Source of the DNA: Simiduia litorea | Lineage (GTDB): Bacteria; Pseudomonadota; Gammaproteobacteria; Pseudomonadales; Cellvibrionaceae | Direction: 5' to 3' | Length of the DNA: 64,000 nt | NCBI RefSeq assembly: GCF_042853465.1 | Contig: NZ_AP031497.1 | Span: 186,001-250,000 of the forward strand | Shown here: piece by piece, positions 51,001 through 60,613 of the stretch | Layout: every line of letters begins with the position of its first letter | Position numbering within the stretch: the stretch's first letter is position 1 | Position numbers and translations under genes: made by a program | The notes under the pieces: model-generated | Databases searched by the model: none | What the model saw: only the letters and a program-made list of their open reading frames with translations | What the model was told of the DNA's origin: nothing

Positions 51001-53019
51001 TTAGCGCGCGGCTCGTGAGTTCATCGACGAGTTGCGGCTTGTGTCGCCGGTTTGCGCTGGGTCGCGCATGCCGGAGGTGTGACACCAACCGGTTTTATGA
51101 CCCTTATTCACCGCGCCCGAAAGTTGACCTGACCATTTTTCCGTGGTGCCATCTTCAGGGTCGTCGAGTAATAAATCCGTCGCTAGGTGGCAGTAGTCAT
51201 ATGCCCACCAGCGGGTTTTAAACGACGTGGTGTAGTAGTCCACTTGGTTTCTCGCCCAAGTTGGAATGGTCGATAACCAGTTGGACGCACCACTGTACGT
51301 TAGGTCGGTGTTTTTTCCACAGCCAGCACCAAAAATCTGCCCTAATACAGCGAGGTTGCCAGCCAGCGCTGTGCCTTGGTAGGGAGTGCCCACCGATTGA
51401 ATCAAGCGGCCGCCGCTGGCGTTATCTAAACCGCTGACATATTTAGCGTAGAGATGTAGAGCCGCTGCGCCGCCCTGGCTATGCGCCACGACACCAAACG
51501 ACGAATAGCCGGCTCCGGCGTCGCGAATTTTTTTCGCAAAAGCATCGTGCGAACGATTGGCGTTATAGTCTTTAAACTCCACCGCATTAGTGAAATGGTT
51601 TGTGTTCCAACCACCGTTAGAGCAATAACCGTGTACCAGCATGAGCGTGCTGCCTGTCGCAGCTGTCTGCACTAAATTGCTCGACGTCTTCAGGTTCGCT
51701 GCACTATCGCCGACGATGCGCACACGCTTGTCGCCCTGGCTATCGGTGCGAACGCCAGTGTTGGCAACTCGGCTGTTTGCGAGCATCGGAGCAAGCTCGG
51801 TTTGTAACGCGGTGGACATTCTCGAGCGTTGATCCATAGGCGTGTGGTTGTCGACATTTTGTAGCCGTATCGCGCGTAGCTGGTAGGGTGCGCGCAGGTT
51901 ATTTTGACTGAGCCATTGGCTATCCAAGTAGAGCGAGAGGTAGGCTTGGTCGGCGTCTGAGTTTACTGTCGCGATGCCGCCAACCCAAGTGGCCATTTCT
52001 CGTTTACCTTGGGCATTAGTGCCCCAAACTTCGGCACCCACAAATACGTTTTTGTCCTTGCCGTTGATGCGCACTGGCACTCGTACCTCGGCTGTGTCAG
52101 CGCCCTGAACCAGCGTGGCTTGAGCGTTTGCGATGGCAAAACTTTGCTCTATTACCGGGTAGAGATCGGTGACTGTGCGGCTGAAGGCTAAGCCGTCGGG
52201 TCTGGTGCCTGTCACCTGCAGTTCCTGGGTATACACGCCTACGAGTTGCGTTGGCAAAGTGGCACTGTATTGACCATCACCCGCCGTGGCGTCGCCATTA
52301 CGGCCATCATCGTGCAGCTCGATGGTCATAGACTGGCCGTCGGGCTGAGTGATGAGCACTTGGGCTTGCTCGATATTGCCGGTAAAGGCTTGTGTATTTA
52401 GGAGCTTGGTGCGCTGCCCGCGTTTACCTTGCGCCGCTACCATGTAAGCCACAAGGTTAACTTGGCTACCTAAGGTCGTTTGCACATTGTCTCGATAGCT
52501 ATAAAGCTTAACGTTTGGATCGCCCTTTACCATGAGATAGCGTTTCGTTTGAGCATCCTCTGCTTTGGTGCCAGCGGTATCCGCCCACTTGAGCTTCCAG
52601 CGCCCAGGCTTGTTGGCGCGCAACTCAAATTGTTTGGCCGGAAAACTTTCGCTGCCTATTTGTAGGTCGCGCGTAGCGATGGAAGACGGTTCGGTGATGG
52701 CTTCGTGCAATTGCTGTTGACCATCTGGGTCGATCAAACTCAGGCGCAATTGATCCGTATCGGGGCCAATTAATGCCACTGGGCTAGCGTCTAGGTTGTC
52801 GATCACAAAGCTCTGTTCTTGCTGTTGGGCCGAGAGCGGGATCAATGCCGTGTGGCTAAACACGCCCAAATCTTTAGGGTCGGCCAGCCGTTGAGCGCTG
52901 GCTTGGCTAGGCTCTGCAGCCAAATGCTTATAGGCGTCTGCGTGACAAAACGTGCTAAGACCGACGAGCGGGAGTAGCGAAAAAATCAGGTAAGGTGTTA
53001 AACGTTTCATTTTCATCAT
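51001..53019 (-). CDS. large secreted lipase/esterase with N-terminal choice-of-anchor X region
   Basis: 672 residues. Signal peptide (~1-27). A central segment around ~240-270 has DDGRNGDATAGDGQYSAT, the choice-of-anchor X (Asp-rich, Gly-rich) motif. From ~465 an alpha/beta-hydrolase: oxyanion-hole region MLVHGYCSNGGWN and nucleophile elbow VVAHSQGGAA (Ser in HSQGG), then DYCHLATDLLLDDPEDG with the probable catalytic His region. Predicted to hydrolyse esters outside the cell. The C-terminus (GDTSRNSSMNSRAAR) is Arg/Ser-rich. No partner genes. Cut by no frameshift. Confidence 0.82.
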   Translation of the reverse strand: MMKMKRLTPYLIFSLLPLVGLSTFCHADAYKHLAAEPSQASAQRLADPKDLGVFSHTALIPLSAQQQEQSFVIDNLDASPVALIGPDTDQLRLSLIDPDGQQQLHEAITEPSSIATRDLQIGSESFPAKQFELRANKPGRWKLKWADTAGTKAEDAQTKRYLMVKGDPNVKLYSYRDNVQTTLGSQVNLVAYMVAAQGKRGQRTKLLNTQAFTGNIEQAQVLITQPDGQSMTIELHDDGRNGDATAGDGQYSATLPTQLVGVYTQELQVTGTRPDGLAFSRTVTDLYPVIEQSFAIANAQATLVQGADTAEVRVPVRINGKDKNVFVGAEVWGTNAQGKREMATWVGGIATVNSDADQAYLSLYLDSQWLSQNNLRAPYQLRAIRLQNVDNHTPMDQRSRMSTALQTELAPMLANSRVANTGVRTDSQGDKRVRIVGDSAANLKTSSNLVQTAATGSTLMLVHGYCSNGGWNTNHFTNAVEFKDYNANRSHDAFAKKIRDAGAGYSSFGVVAHSQGGAAALHLYAKYVSGLDNASGGRLIQSVGTPYQGTALAGNLAVLGQIFGAGCGKNTDLTYSGASNWLSTIPTWARNQVDYYTTSFKTRWWAYDYCHLATDLLLDDPEDGTTEKWSGQLSGAVNKGHKTGWCHTSGMRDPAQTGDTSRNSSMNSRAAR

Positions 53020-53432
53020 TCCTCTGGTTTTGCTATTTTTATGTCAGAAAAAAGCTGAAGCAGTAAATGTACCTCTTGATGTACAACAGATAGCCCCTTT
53101 CACGCAGTCGCTCAGGCGGCTGCGCGAAAGGGGCTTCATAATCAAATCAAAACTGAGTTCAAGCGCAATATTGGTTGGCGTTAGTGCGCCTGTCCAATGG
53201 GCTGAGAAAAAAGCCGTGAAAAGTGCAAGAGACGATAATGTAAAGTCAAAAAAAGTCCCGCAAAGGCTGATAAATACAGGACTTTTGCGCAGCGCACAAA
53301 ATTAGTACGGACTGACTAGTCAGCTTTATCGCCGGTTGAGAATTTCCTGCTCACCTCATCTCATTAACGTTAATCCTAATAAGGGGCTTTACGCTTATAG
53401 CGAGTTTATGTGGGTGATAACAATCTCATAAT
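53020..53432. other. 413-bp intergenic region between lipase and esterase genes
   Basis: Besides the inverted repeat at 53092, AAAAGTCC (53251-53258) pairs with GGACTTTT (53279-53286). A 91-codon ORF on the plus strand spans the repeats but has no good start or coding bias. No tRNA. Probably regulatory or noncoding RNA content that I cannot name. Confidence 0.4.
53092..53135. other. large imperfect inverted repeat in the gap before the lipase gene
   Basis: AGCCCCTTTCACGCAG pairs with CTGCGCGAAAGGGGCT at 15 of 16 positions around a 12-nt loop. It lies 73 bp upstream of the lipase start on its 5' side. No T-run on either strand. Possibly a leader structure, an operator-like palindrome, or part of a small RNA. 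Confidence 0.45.
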
Positions 53433-54323
53433 TTAAGGTAAGGCTTGCACGTCGGTCGTTGGTTGATCGAATAACCAGAGAATGGCCGGTACAAACTGGC
53501 TGCGCCAAAACAATTCGTTGTGTTGCGCATGAGGAACGGAGATGGCAATTGACGCAAGCGCCGGTTGCGCCGCGCGAGCTGCGATCAAGGTGTCTTTCAT
53601 CGCGTCAAAATCTGTCATCATTGAGCCGCCCTCGGCTTCACCCATTAACAGGAAGAGTCGTTGTGGCAGTTTTACGGGGTGTACTAGCACCAAGTCAGAA
53701 AAGGCCGGCGCTGTCCAATAGGCGGGTGAGAAAACCCCAATTTTACTAAACACATCGGCGTGCCGAATGGCGGCGTAATGGGAAATTAATCCGCCCATAG
53801 AACTACCCATAATCGCGGTGTATTCGCGCGAACTTAGGCTGCGGTAGTTGTCGTCGACCCACGGCTTTACTTGTTCGACAATAAAATCCAAATAGGCATC
53901 GCCTTCGCCGGCCCCGAAGCGCTCGTGATTGAAGGGGTTTAGTTCCGTCATGCGCTTATCGCCGCCGTTGTCGATGCCCACCACAATGAGGTTAAGACCG
54001 TGGGTGAGCGCGAGGCTGTTTAGCGATTCATCGATGCCCCATTCACCGGCATAGGCGCTGGCGGTGTCAAATAAATTCTGCCCATCGTGCATGTAAACAA
54101 CGGGATAGCGTTGTGTCGAATGTTCGTAGTCAGGCGGAAGATAAATGCGCAACTGACGATCGCGCATAAGTTTGGTCATCGGCATAGGCGTTTGAATATG
54201 CACATTACGCGCTGCCGTTGTCGCCTGCGGGCTTGAGGGTTGGTGAGTCCACGCGTAATAAGCGATCGCGCTGGACACCGCAAAGCCGAGGATAAAGCTC
54301 AATAGTAACGACGTGGATTTCAT
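53433..54323 (-). CDS. secreted esterase (PF00756) of the alpha-glucan locus
   Basis: 296 residues with an N-terminal membrane anchor or signal (MKSTSLLLSFILGFAVSSAIAYYAW). Alpha/beta-hydrolase of the esterase-D family: RYPVVYMHDGQNLFD and nucleophile GSSMGGLISHYAA, PHAQHNELFWRSQF with the catalytic His. Could remove acyl groups from substituted glucans or act on other esters. It follows the amylase gene by 75 bp, but a hairpin separates them, so its link to the operon is uncertain. Relatives in this family often flank alpha-amylase genes. Confidence 0.8.
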   Translation of the reverse strand: MKSTSLLLSFILGFAVSSAIAYYAWTHQPSSPQATTAARNVHIQTPMPMTKLMRDRQLRIYLPPDYEHSTQRYPVVYMHDGQNLFDTASAYAGEWGIDESLNSLALTHGLNLIVVGIDNGGDKRMTELNPFNHERFGAGEGDAYLDFIVEQVKPWVDDNYRSLSSREYTAIMGSSMGGLISHYAAIRHADVFSKIGVFSPAYWTAPAFSDLVLVHPVKLPQRLFLLMGEAEGGSMMTDFDAMKDTLIAARAAQPALASIAISVPHAQHNELFWRSQFVPAILWLFDQPTTDVQALP

Positions 54324-54353
54324 GGCTGAGTCTCGATGCCCGCGTAGCGTAAT

Positions 54354-54382
54354 AACACGCCACCATGGCTCGGTGGCGTGTT
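54354..54382 (-). terminator. hairpin between amylase and esterase genes
   Basis: AACACGCCACC / GGTGGCGTGTT, perfect 11-bp stem with a 7-nt loop that extends to 14 of 15 pairs. On the minus strand it is followed by ATTACGC, so probably an attenuating or weak terminator, lowering esterase expression relative to the amylase. Confidence 0.6.
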
Positions 54383-54398
54383 GTTACAGTTCAATTAA

Positions 54399-56327
54399 CT
54401 AATGGGTTTCAATATGCAGAATGGCCGAGCCTACTGCTGTTAAGTCTAGCTTGGCAGTGGCACTCCCACCGTCCACTTGAATCACCCAATGATTGTCAGA
54501 TAGCAAATCACTTGCGGTGTAGTCGCCATCCTTTAACTGCCACTGTGCCACGATGTCTGGCGCAATGCTGATCTGCACATCTTTTGCGGGGGTGTTGGCG
54601 AAATTACTCACTACCAAGATTGTTTGTTGATCATTCCAGCGCGCGAAGCTGAACAACTTCTCTGGATAATTTTCGCTATGCGCTCGGCTATAACGATGGG
54701 TTTGCGCGTACTTTCCGGTAAAAGCGGGTTGACTTAATGTCAGGTTGAGTAATTTGCTGTACCAAGCGCGCAGGGCTTTTTCCTCGGCGCTCGATTGACC
54801 GCCATCAAACGCGCCATTGTTCATCCAGCGTTGATGATGAGGTACACCTATGTAATCAAAAATACTGGTGCGTGTTGCTTTGCCAAAGCCGGCATCTTCA
54901 GCACCTGGTTCGCCCACCTCTTGACCAAAGTAGAGCATGGTGGGGCTGGTGCTAATGGTGGCGGAGATGACCATGGCAGGTTTTGCGAGCTCAGGGTCGC
55001 CAGCGAAGTCTGGACTGGCAATGCGCTGCTCGTCGTGATTTTCCAAAAAATGCAACATGTGATGTTCAATATCAGCCATGCCGTCTTGAATGGCCACTAG
55101 GTCGTCGGTGTTGGCTTTACCTTGGATAATCCATTTCAAGGTGTCGTAGAGTTCGACTTTGTCGTACAGGTAATCCATCAAACCGAGTTGAATATAGTTG
55201 CGGTATTCTTTCGGGTTGTAAACTTCCGCTAAAATAAAAGCGTTAGGGTTGGTTTGCTTAATCGAGGAATTTAGATAACTCCAAAATGCAACGGGCACCA
55301 TCTCCGCCATGTCGTAGCGGAAGCCGTCAACGCCACGGGCCAGCCAAAATTGGCTTATATCGCGAAACTTACGCCAACTTTTTGGCACGTCTTTGTCTTG
55401 CCAAAAGCGCGCGTGTAAAGTCCAAGGCGTATTGCGCAAATGCTCGGGCAGCGCTGGGAAGTCTTCACTGCCGTCGGGTTTGACACCGTAGTTAACTTTC
55501 ACGGTTTCATACCAATCGTTAATGTCGGGTTGCGCTAGGCGTGAGCCATTGCCTGTCCACTTGGCCGGTGTTTCGTTGAATTTTCCGTCGCTCAATGGAT
55601 GTGCTTCGCCGTTTAGGGGCTTATACCCATCGGTGGCAAGAGGTACCTGAAAAGCTTCGCCGACCACGTAATAAAAATCATTGTTGCGTGCGTAAGTGAC
55701 TGAGGTGTCGTCTGTTGCACCAAAATCCATAGCATTGCTCGGTTTCGAAATGCTTTGGTAATTTCTAGCCACGTGGTTCGGCACGATATCGATAATAACT
55801 TTCAAGTCGTGTTTGTGCGCGCGCTGAAGTAGTTGGTCAAATTCCTCCAGTCTTTTATTTGGATCTAAGGCGAGGTCTGGGTTTACATTGTAATAATCTT
55901 TAACCGCGTAAGGTGAGCCGGCGCGGCCCTTGACGACGTCAGGATCGTCATTGCTAATGCCATAGGCCGTGTAGTCACGCACGAGTGCGTGGTGCGGCAC
56001 ACCCGTTAACCAGAGATGCGTGGTGCCGAGCGACTTGATATCGGCTAGCGCTGTATCGGTGAAATCTGCAAATTTGCCAACACCATTTTCCTCTAGGCTG
56101 CCCCAAGCTTTGTTGGTGGTGTTTGTATTGCCATACAACCGAGTAAATACCTGATAGACCACAGCTTTTTGCTTGGCGCTGGGTGTTTGCTGCTGAGGTC
56201 GTGATTCAGGTACGGCTGTATCTTGCTGCTTTTCGCCGCAGCCGAGCAACGCGGCGCTTGCGACTAGACCCGCCAGTGAAAAGTGGGCAACAATCTTTTT
56301 TAATGTTTTCAATTCTGAACTCCACAT
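54399..56327 (-). CDS. lipoprotein alpha-amylase (GH13)
   Basis: 642 residues from ATG 56327, whose A overlaps the TGA of the GH31 gene (TGATG), so translation is coupled. Signal ends in lipobox LLGCGEK, with Gly after Cys, so likely sorted to the outer membrane. GH13 catalytic regions: nucleophile Asp in GFRYDMAEM, acid/base Glu in ILAEVYNP, and FLENHDEQR (third Asp). IDIVPNHVARN marks region I. Hydrolyses alpha-1,4-glucans, probably at the cell surface. The C-terminal ~110 residues form the beta-sandwich (domain C). Confidence 0.92.
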   Translation of the reverse strand: MWSSELKTLKKIVAHFSLAGLVASAALLGCGEKQQDTAVPESRPQQQTPSAKQKAVVYQVFTRLYGNTNTTNKAWGSLEENGVGKFADFTDTALADIKSLGTTHLWLTGVPHHALVRDYTAYGISNDDPDVVKGRAGSPYAVKDYYNVNPDLALDPNKRLEEFDQLLQRAHKHDLKVIIDIVPNHVARNYQSISKPSNAMDFGATDDTSVTYARNNDFYYVVGEAFQVPLATDGYKPLNGEAHPLSDGKFNETPAKWTGNGSRLAQPDINDWYETVKVNYGVKPDGSEDFPALPEHLRNTPWTLHARFWQDKDVPKSWRKFRDISQFWLARGVDGFRYDMAEMVPVAFWSYLNSSIKQTNPNAFILAEVYNPKEYRNYIQLGLMDYLYDKVELYDTLKWIIQGKANTDDLVAIQDGMADIEHHMLHFLENHDEQRIASPDFAGDPELAKPAMVISATISTSPTMLYFGQEVGEPGAEDAGFGKATRTSIFDYIGVPHHQRWMNNGAFDGGQSSAEEKALRAWYSKLLNLTLSQPAFTGKYAQTHRYSRAHSENYPEKLFSFARWNDQQTILVVSNFANTPAKDVQISIAPDIVAQWQLKDGDYTASDLLSDNHWVIQVDGGSATAKLDLTAVGSAILHIETH

Positions 56328-58741
56328 CAATATTGAACAGACACAGTCGTGTCGACGTGAGTCCATGTTAACGATAGGGTTAAACGTTGCTGTTCGGGGT
56401 CGAATTTGAAATCGATGGCCTTGTCGCCCAGTCGAACGTTGCGCGGCTTCTTTAGCTGATTGTGTAGGATGATATTTATCTGCCGTTCAGTCTCTGCCTT
56501 GGCATAACTATGCACACGCTTGAGGACTATATCGGTTCTGGTGCGGCGTTGGTGTGCGGCAAATTCCAGCAGTTCGTAGCGCCCCAGCTCAAGCGCTTGA
56601 GGGTCTTTGCCATCGTCTTCGTACATCTTACCGAAGCATTGTTTCACGGTTTTATCCATGTAGAGATGCAAATCTAACTCATGGCTACTGTAGTCTTGTG
56701 TGGATTGCACGGCGGCAACCATTGGCACAATGCTTCCGGCCCGTACTAGCACCGGCAGGCTGTCTCTCTGTGTGGCTTGAGAGATGGTTTTTCCGCCGAG
56801 GTGTCGTGCACCGGTGAAGAAATCAAACCACACGCCTTTTGGTAGGTTTACCCTAACGTCGGTTAAGCCTGGGCTAGTAATTGGGGTTACCAGAAACGCA
56901 TCGCCCCACAAGTAGCTTGCGCTGTTGTCCATAAGCGCCAAATTATCTTCGTCTTCAAAAAATAATGGTCGCATCAACGGCATACCGGTTTGGCTGTTTT
57001 CAAAGGCGAGCGTGTAATTGTAAGGCAGCATTTGGTAACGCAATTTTATGAAAGGGCGCAAAATATCTTGTGTGTCTTGATCGTGAAAAACCGGCTCCGG
57101 TGCTATCTCCTCTTGCGCGTGGGGGCGAAACACCGGCTGAAATACACCGTATTGCAACCAGCGAATATAAAGCTCCTTATCAAATTTTTCCCCGCCGGCA
57201 AAACCGCCTAAATCGGAATGCGTATAGCCGAGGCCGAGTAGCGACATTTGTAAACTGAGTTCAACCTGTGGCTTAAGCCCGCCCCAAGAGCGAGATACAT
57301 CACCGGTCCAAGGAATAAAGCCGTAGCGTTGGCTGCCGGCAAAGCCAGAGCGCATCATTACCATAGGGCGCGTGCTGGGGAAACGTCGGCGTTGATTTTC
57401 GTAAACCATTTTCGCCCACTCGTGACCGTAGGCGTTGTGAATTTCGTTGCCCGTCGCGACCTGATCCTTCAGTCGGTGAATACTGTCGTCAGGGTGTACC
57501 TCGGGTTCGCCTAAATCGCCCCACCAGCCCGCTACGCCTTGCAGCATCAGCTCTTGATAAATGGACCAGAACCAAGCCTGCGCAGGTTGGTGAAAAATGT
57601 CGATCAGTGCGGTGTTGCCGAAATAGAAATTAAAAGTTTTTGCATCGCCGTTTGCGTTAGTCGCAAGTACATCGGCGTCTTTCGCTTCCTGCCACCGTGT
57701 AGAACTGGTTAAAATAAAAGGCTCGGTTATGAGAATGGTGTTAACACCCTCGGTTTTTAAATCTTGAATCATTTTAACCGGCGTGGGAAAGGCGTCTTTA
57801 TCCCAAGCTAAGTTGCCCATGTGGCCTTTGATATCTTTTCCAAACCAATAGAGATCCAGAACCAGAGCATCTAACGGGAAATCTTGCTCGCGAAATTTGC
57901 TAACGGTATCGCGTACTTCTTGTTCGCTGCGGTAACCGAAGCGCGAGGCAAAATTACCAAAGGCCCAGCGCGGCGGCAAAGGTTGGCGCCCAGTTAGCTG
58001 GGTGTAGCCGTTAATGAGGTGCGGGTAGCTATCGCCACTGACAATTAAATAGCTTGTTCTTCCACCCACGGCATCGAACTGCAAAATAGACGCTTCGGTT
58101 GCGCCAATATCGAGATTGCCGGTGGCGCTGTTATCAAACACAATGATGTATTTATTGCTTGAAAACACGGCCGGCAAGCCGAAGTACATCTGCTGTGATT
58201 CTGTCTCGTAACCATAGTGAGCCTTGTTGTAAAGTGGCATCCGCTGACCGCGTCTATCCATCCCCATCACGCGTTGACCGCCACCGAGAATTTTCTCGTT
58301 TGCATCAAGGGAGAAACGAAACCCCCTTATCGCATCTTGAACGAATAGGCCGCTCTCTTCTTTGACAAGTGGCTTGCCGTGGCGTTGATAGCTGAGTGTA
58401 AGAGGGTTTTTGTCAACCACAACCGTCAGCTGTTCGCTACCGAAGTGCAACTGATCTTTGGTGCTTGAAAAATTTGCTGTGGTCGGCTGCGTCGACGTTG
58501 GGCTTAACGCAAAGCTAGGTAGTTGTTTAATGTGTTCCGGCTGATAGGAAATTTCCATCGCTTGTTGGTTGTGCAAGGTAATGGCTAGATTACCCTGATC
58601 GGTTTGCACATTGAGCGTTTGGCCCTTTAGTGTATGGCTTTGGTAACTACCGAAGTCGGCGCTGGCGGTAACGGAAAAGGCTAGCCCGACGAACGCAAAC
58701 AGCACCTGCTGTGTTCTTGCCTTGGCTTTTACTAAATTCAT
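56327..58741 (-). CDS. GH31 alpha-glucosidase / 4-alpha-glucosyltransferase (Agd31B-like)
   Basis: 804 residues with a signal peptide (LFAFVGLAFSVTASA). GH31 nucleophile Asp409 in WWGDLGEPE and acid/base near Asp481 in WTGDVSRSWGG. These positions and flanking text match Cellvibrio japonicus Agd31B (Asp412, Asp480), a periplasmic enzyme that transfers alpha-1,4-glucosyl units between maltooligosaccharides. Hydrolysis is the alternative activity. C-terminal beta domains run from ~630. Twelve bp after the SusA-like gene, and its stop overlaps the amylase start. Confidence 0.9.
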   Translation of the reverse strand: MNLVKAKARTQQVLFAFVGLAFSVTASADFGSYQSHTLKGQTLNVQTDQGNLAITLHNQQAMEISYQPEHIKQLPSFALSPTSTQPTTANFSSTKDQLHFGSEQLTVVVDKNPLTLSYQRHGKPLVKEESGLFVQDAIRGFRFSLDANEKILGGGQRVMGMDRRGQRMPLYNKAHYGYETESQQMYFGLPAVFSSNKYIIVFDNSATGNLDIGATEASILQFDAVGGRTSYLIVSGDSYPHLINGYTQLTGRQPLPPRWAFGNFASRFGYRSEQEVRDTVSKFREQDFPLDALVLDLYWFGKDIKGHMGNLAWDKDAFPTPVKMIQDLKTEGVNTILITEPFILTSSTRWQEAKDADVLATNANGDAKTFNFYFGNTALIDIFHQPAQAWFWSIYQELMLQGVAGWWGDLGEPEVHPDDSIHRLKDQVATGNEIHNAYGHEWAKMVYENQRRRFPSTRPMVMMRSGFAGSQRYGFIPWTGDVSRSWGGLKPQVELSLQMSLLGLGYTHSDLGGFAGGEKFDKELYIRWLQYGVFQPVFRPHAQEEIAPEPVFHDQDTQDILRPFIKLRYQMLPYNYTLAFENSQTGMPLMRPLFFEDEDNLALMDNSASYLWGDAFLVTPITSPGLTDVRVNLPKGVWFDFFTGARHLGGKTISQATQRDSLPVLVRAGSIVPMVAAVQSTQDYSSHELDLHLYMDKTVKQCFGKMYEDDGKDPQALELGRYELLEFAAHQRRTRTDIVLKRVHSYAKAETERQINIILHNQLKKPRNVRLGDKAIDFKFDPEQQRLTLSLTWTHVDTTVSVQY

Positions 58742-58753
58742 ATTATGTTCTCA

Positions 58754-60613
58754 TTATTGAATGCGATAGACGTCGGCACTGCGGGCTTTAAGCGTTAGGC
58801 CTTGCGTTAAGAGTTGAGTTTCTTGCGACAGGAAGTGTTTGGCGATCTTTCCGCTATTCACAAGCGGTACAAGCTGAGCGTGTGGCAGCGTCACGGCATC
58901 TTTGTTTTTGTTGAGACAAATCAACCAGCGTTCTTCTGAATTGAAGCGCGTGAAACAGTAAATGCCGTCCATTGGTGCAAGATGGCGCATCTGGCCTTGG
59001 TGAATTGCGCTGGCTGATTTACGCCAATTAAATAGCTTGCGCACATAATCCAAAGTCTGGGATTGATCTATATTTAGGTTTTTCCCGGTAAAGGCGTTTA
59101 CTTCGTCGTCTGCCCAACCGCCTGGGAAGTCCGCTCGAATGGCGCCATGCGACTCCGTGCCTGGATGTTGCATGGCAATTTCAGCACCGTAAAAAATCTG
59201 CGGTGTGCCGCGCAAGGTGGCAATAAGCGTCAACGCCATTTTATTGAGATCAGCATCGCCATCGACCTGGGTCATTAGGCGGCTCATGTCGTGGTTGTCG
59301 GCGAAAATGGTTAGCGCGTTGGCGTTGGGGTAAATTGAGTCGGACGCTACTGCCTTATAGAGCTTGATCAGCCCACTGTTCCAGCTTTCCTCTTCCTTGA
59401 GCGCAGGAGCGATGCTGGCCTGCAATGGAAAATCAAATAAGCTGGGTAAGTTAGAGACGTAGTTATCTGAATTGCTCGCGCCTTTTTGCCAGTAGGCGAT
59501 AATACTCGGTGTGGTGGACCACTCTTCACCGACCATATTCAATTGCGGATATTCGGCTAGAATACGGTCACTCCATTGGCTTAGAAACTGTTTGTCTGAG
59601 TAAGACCAAGTATCTATTCGTATGCCGCTAAGCTGCGCGGTCTCAATCCACCAAATGGCATTTTGAATTAAATAATTTGCCAGCAAAGGGTTGCGTTGAT
59701 TGAGATCCGGCATGGTGGCGACGAACCAACCATCGGTGAACTGTTGTTTGTCTGCTTCCACGGCGTAAGGGTCCTGTATCGATTCGCGCATGTGATTGGT
59801 GGCTGAGAAGGTGTTGTTGAAGTTAATCCAGTCGTCGCTGGGTAAATCCTTCATCCACCAATGTTTATGGCCAATGTGATTGGGAATTAAGTCTATGATG
59901 AGGCCGATGCCATGTAGTTTCGCTTGTGTGGCGAGTTGTTTATACAGCGCGTTATCACCGTAGCGGGGGTCAACTTGGTAGTGATCGGTGATTGCGTAAC
60001 CGTGGTAGGAGCTATTGGGCTGTTTATTTTCCAGTACTGGATTGAGCCACAGCTGAGTTACGCCAAGACTTTTTAAATAGCCTAAGTTCTGCACTATACC
60101 TTTCAGATCGCCACCGTGGCGGGAAAATTCAGCGCTTCGGTCGAGCCGATCGCCCATAGCGGCAATATGATCATTGCTGGGATCGCCATTGGCGAAGCGG
60201 TCGGGCGTTATTAAGTAAATGAGATCACTATTGTCGAAACCTTTTCGCGCAGATGAGCCCGCGGTGCGTTTGGCAATAGTGTAAGGGTAGCGAACAGTAC
60301 TAGCGCCAAGCTTTTTGAAGTTCAAAAAAACGGTTTCGGTACTCAATGCTGGATCGATAGCCAGCGTAACAAACAGATAGTTTTTGTTCTCAGTTTTATC
60401 TGTCCGAACAATGGTTACTTTGTCCTCTGAGCTGCTGATTTGATAGCTGCTGATATCCTTGGCATAAATAGACAGTTGTACGGTCTTGCTGTGCATCCCG
60501 ACCCACCAATTGGGAGGGTCAACCCGTACGATGTCTAGCGCATTGGCATTTACTTGGCCAAAGAACAGTGCCAAAAGGATGCAGCTCGCTTTCGCAGCAT
60601 ATTTGTTCTTCAT
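58754..60613 (-). CDS. SusA-like neopullulanase/cyclomaltodextrinase (GH13)
   Basis: 619 residues with signal peptide (ILLALFFGQVNANA). An N-terminal beta domain (LDIVRVDPPNWWVGMHSK, ~25-110), as in SusA and cyclomaltodextrinases, then the GH13 barrel: IIDLIPNHIGHKH, GIRIDTWSYSD (nucleophile), NMVGEEWST (acid/base) and FADNHDMSR. Cleaves maltooligosaccharides, cyclodextrins or pullulan in the periplasm. Starts at ATG 60613, overlapping the GH97 stop by 1 nt (TAATG). Works with the GH97 and GH31 enzymes to finish glucan fragments. Confidence 0.92.
   Translation of the reverse strand: MKNKYAAKASCILLALFFGQVNANALDIVRVDPPNWWVGMHSKTVQLSIYAKDISSYQISSSEDKVTIVRTDKTENKNYLFVTLAIDPALSTETVFLNFKKLGASTVRYPYTIAKRTAGSSARKGFDNSDLIYLITPDRFANGDPSNDHIAAMGDRLDRSAEFSRHGGDLKGIVQNLGYLKSLGVTQLWLNPVLENKQPNSSYHGYAITDHYQVDPRYGDNALYKQLATQAKLHGIGLIIDLIPNHIGHKHWWMKDLPSDDWINFNNTFSATNHMRESIQDPYAVEADKQQFTDGWFVATMPDLNQRNPLLANYLIQNAIWWIETAQLSGIRIDTWSYSDKQFLSQWSDRILAEYPQLNMVGEEWSTTPSIIAYWQKGASNSDNYVSNLPSLFDFPLQASIAPALKEEESWNSGLIKLYKAVASDSIYPNANALTIFADNHDMSRLMTQVDGDADLNKMALTLIATLRGTPQIFYGAEIAMQHPGTESHGAIRADFPGGWADDEVNAFTGKNLNIDQSQTLDYVRKLFNWRKSASAIHQGQMRHLAPMDGIYCFTRFNSEERWLICLNKNKDAVTLPHAQLVPLVNSGKIAKHFLSQETQLLTQGLTLKARSADVYRIQ

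Noticed and set aside
53030..53305. 91-codon reading frame in the gap before the lipase gene
   Set aside because: It spans two inverted repeats and has no start signal or protein-like composition.
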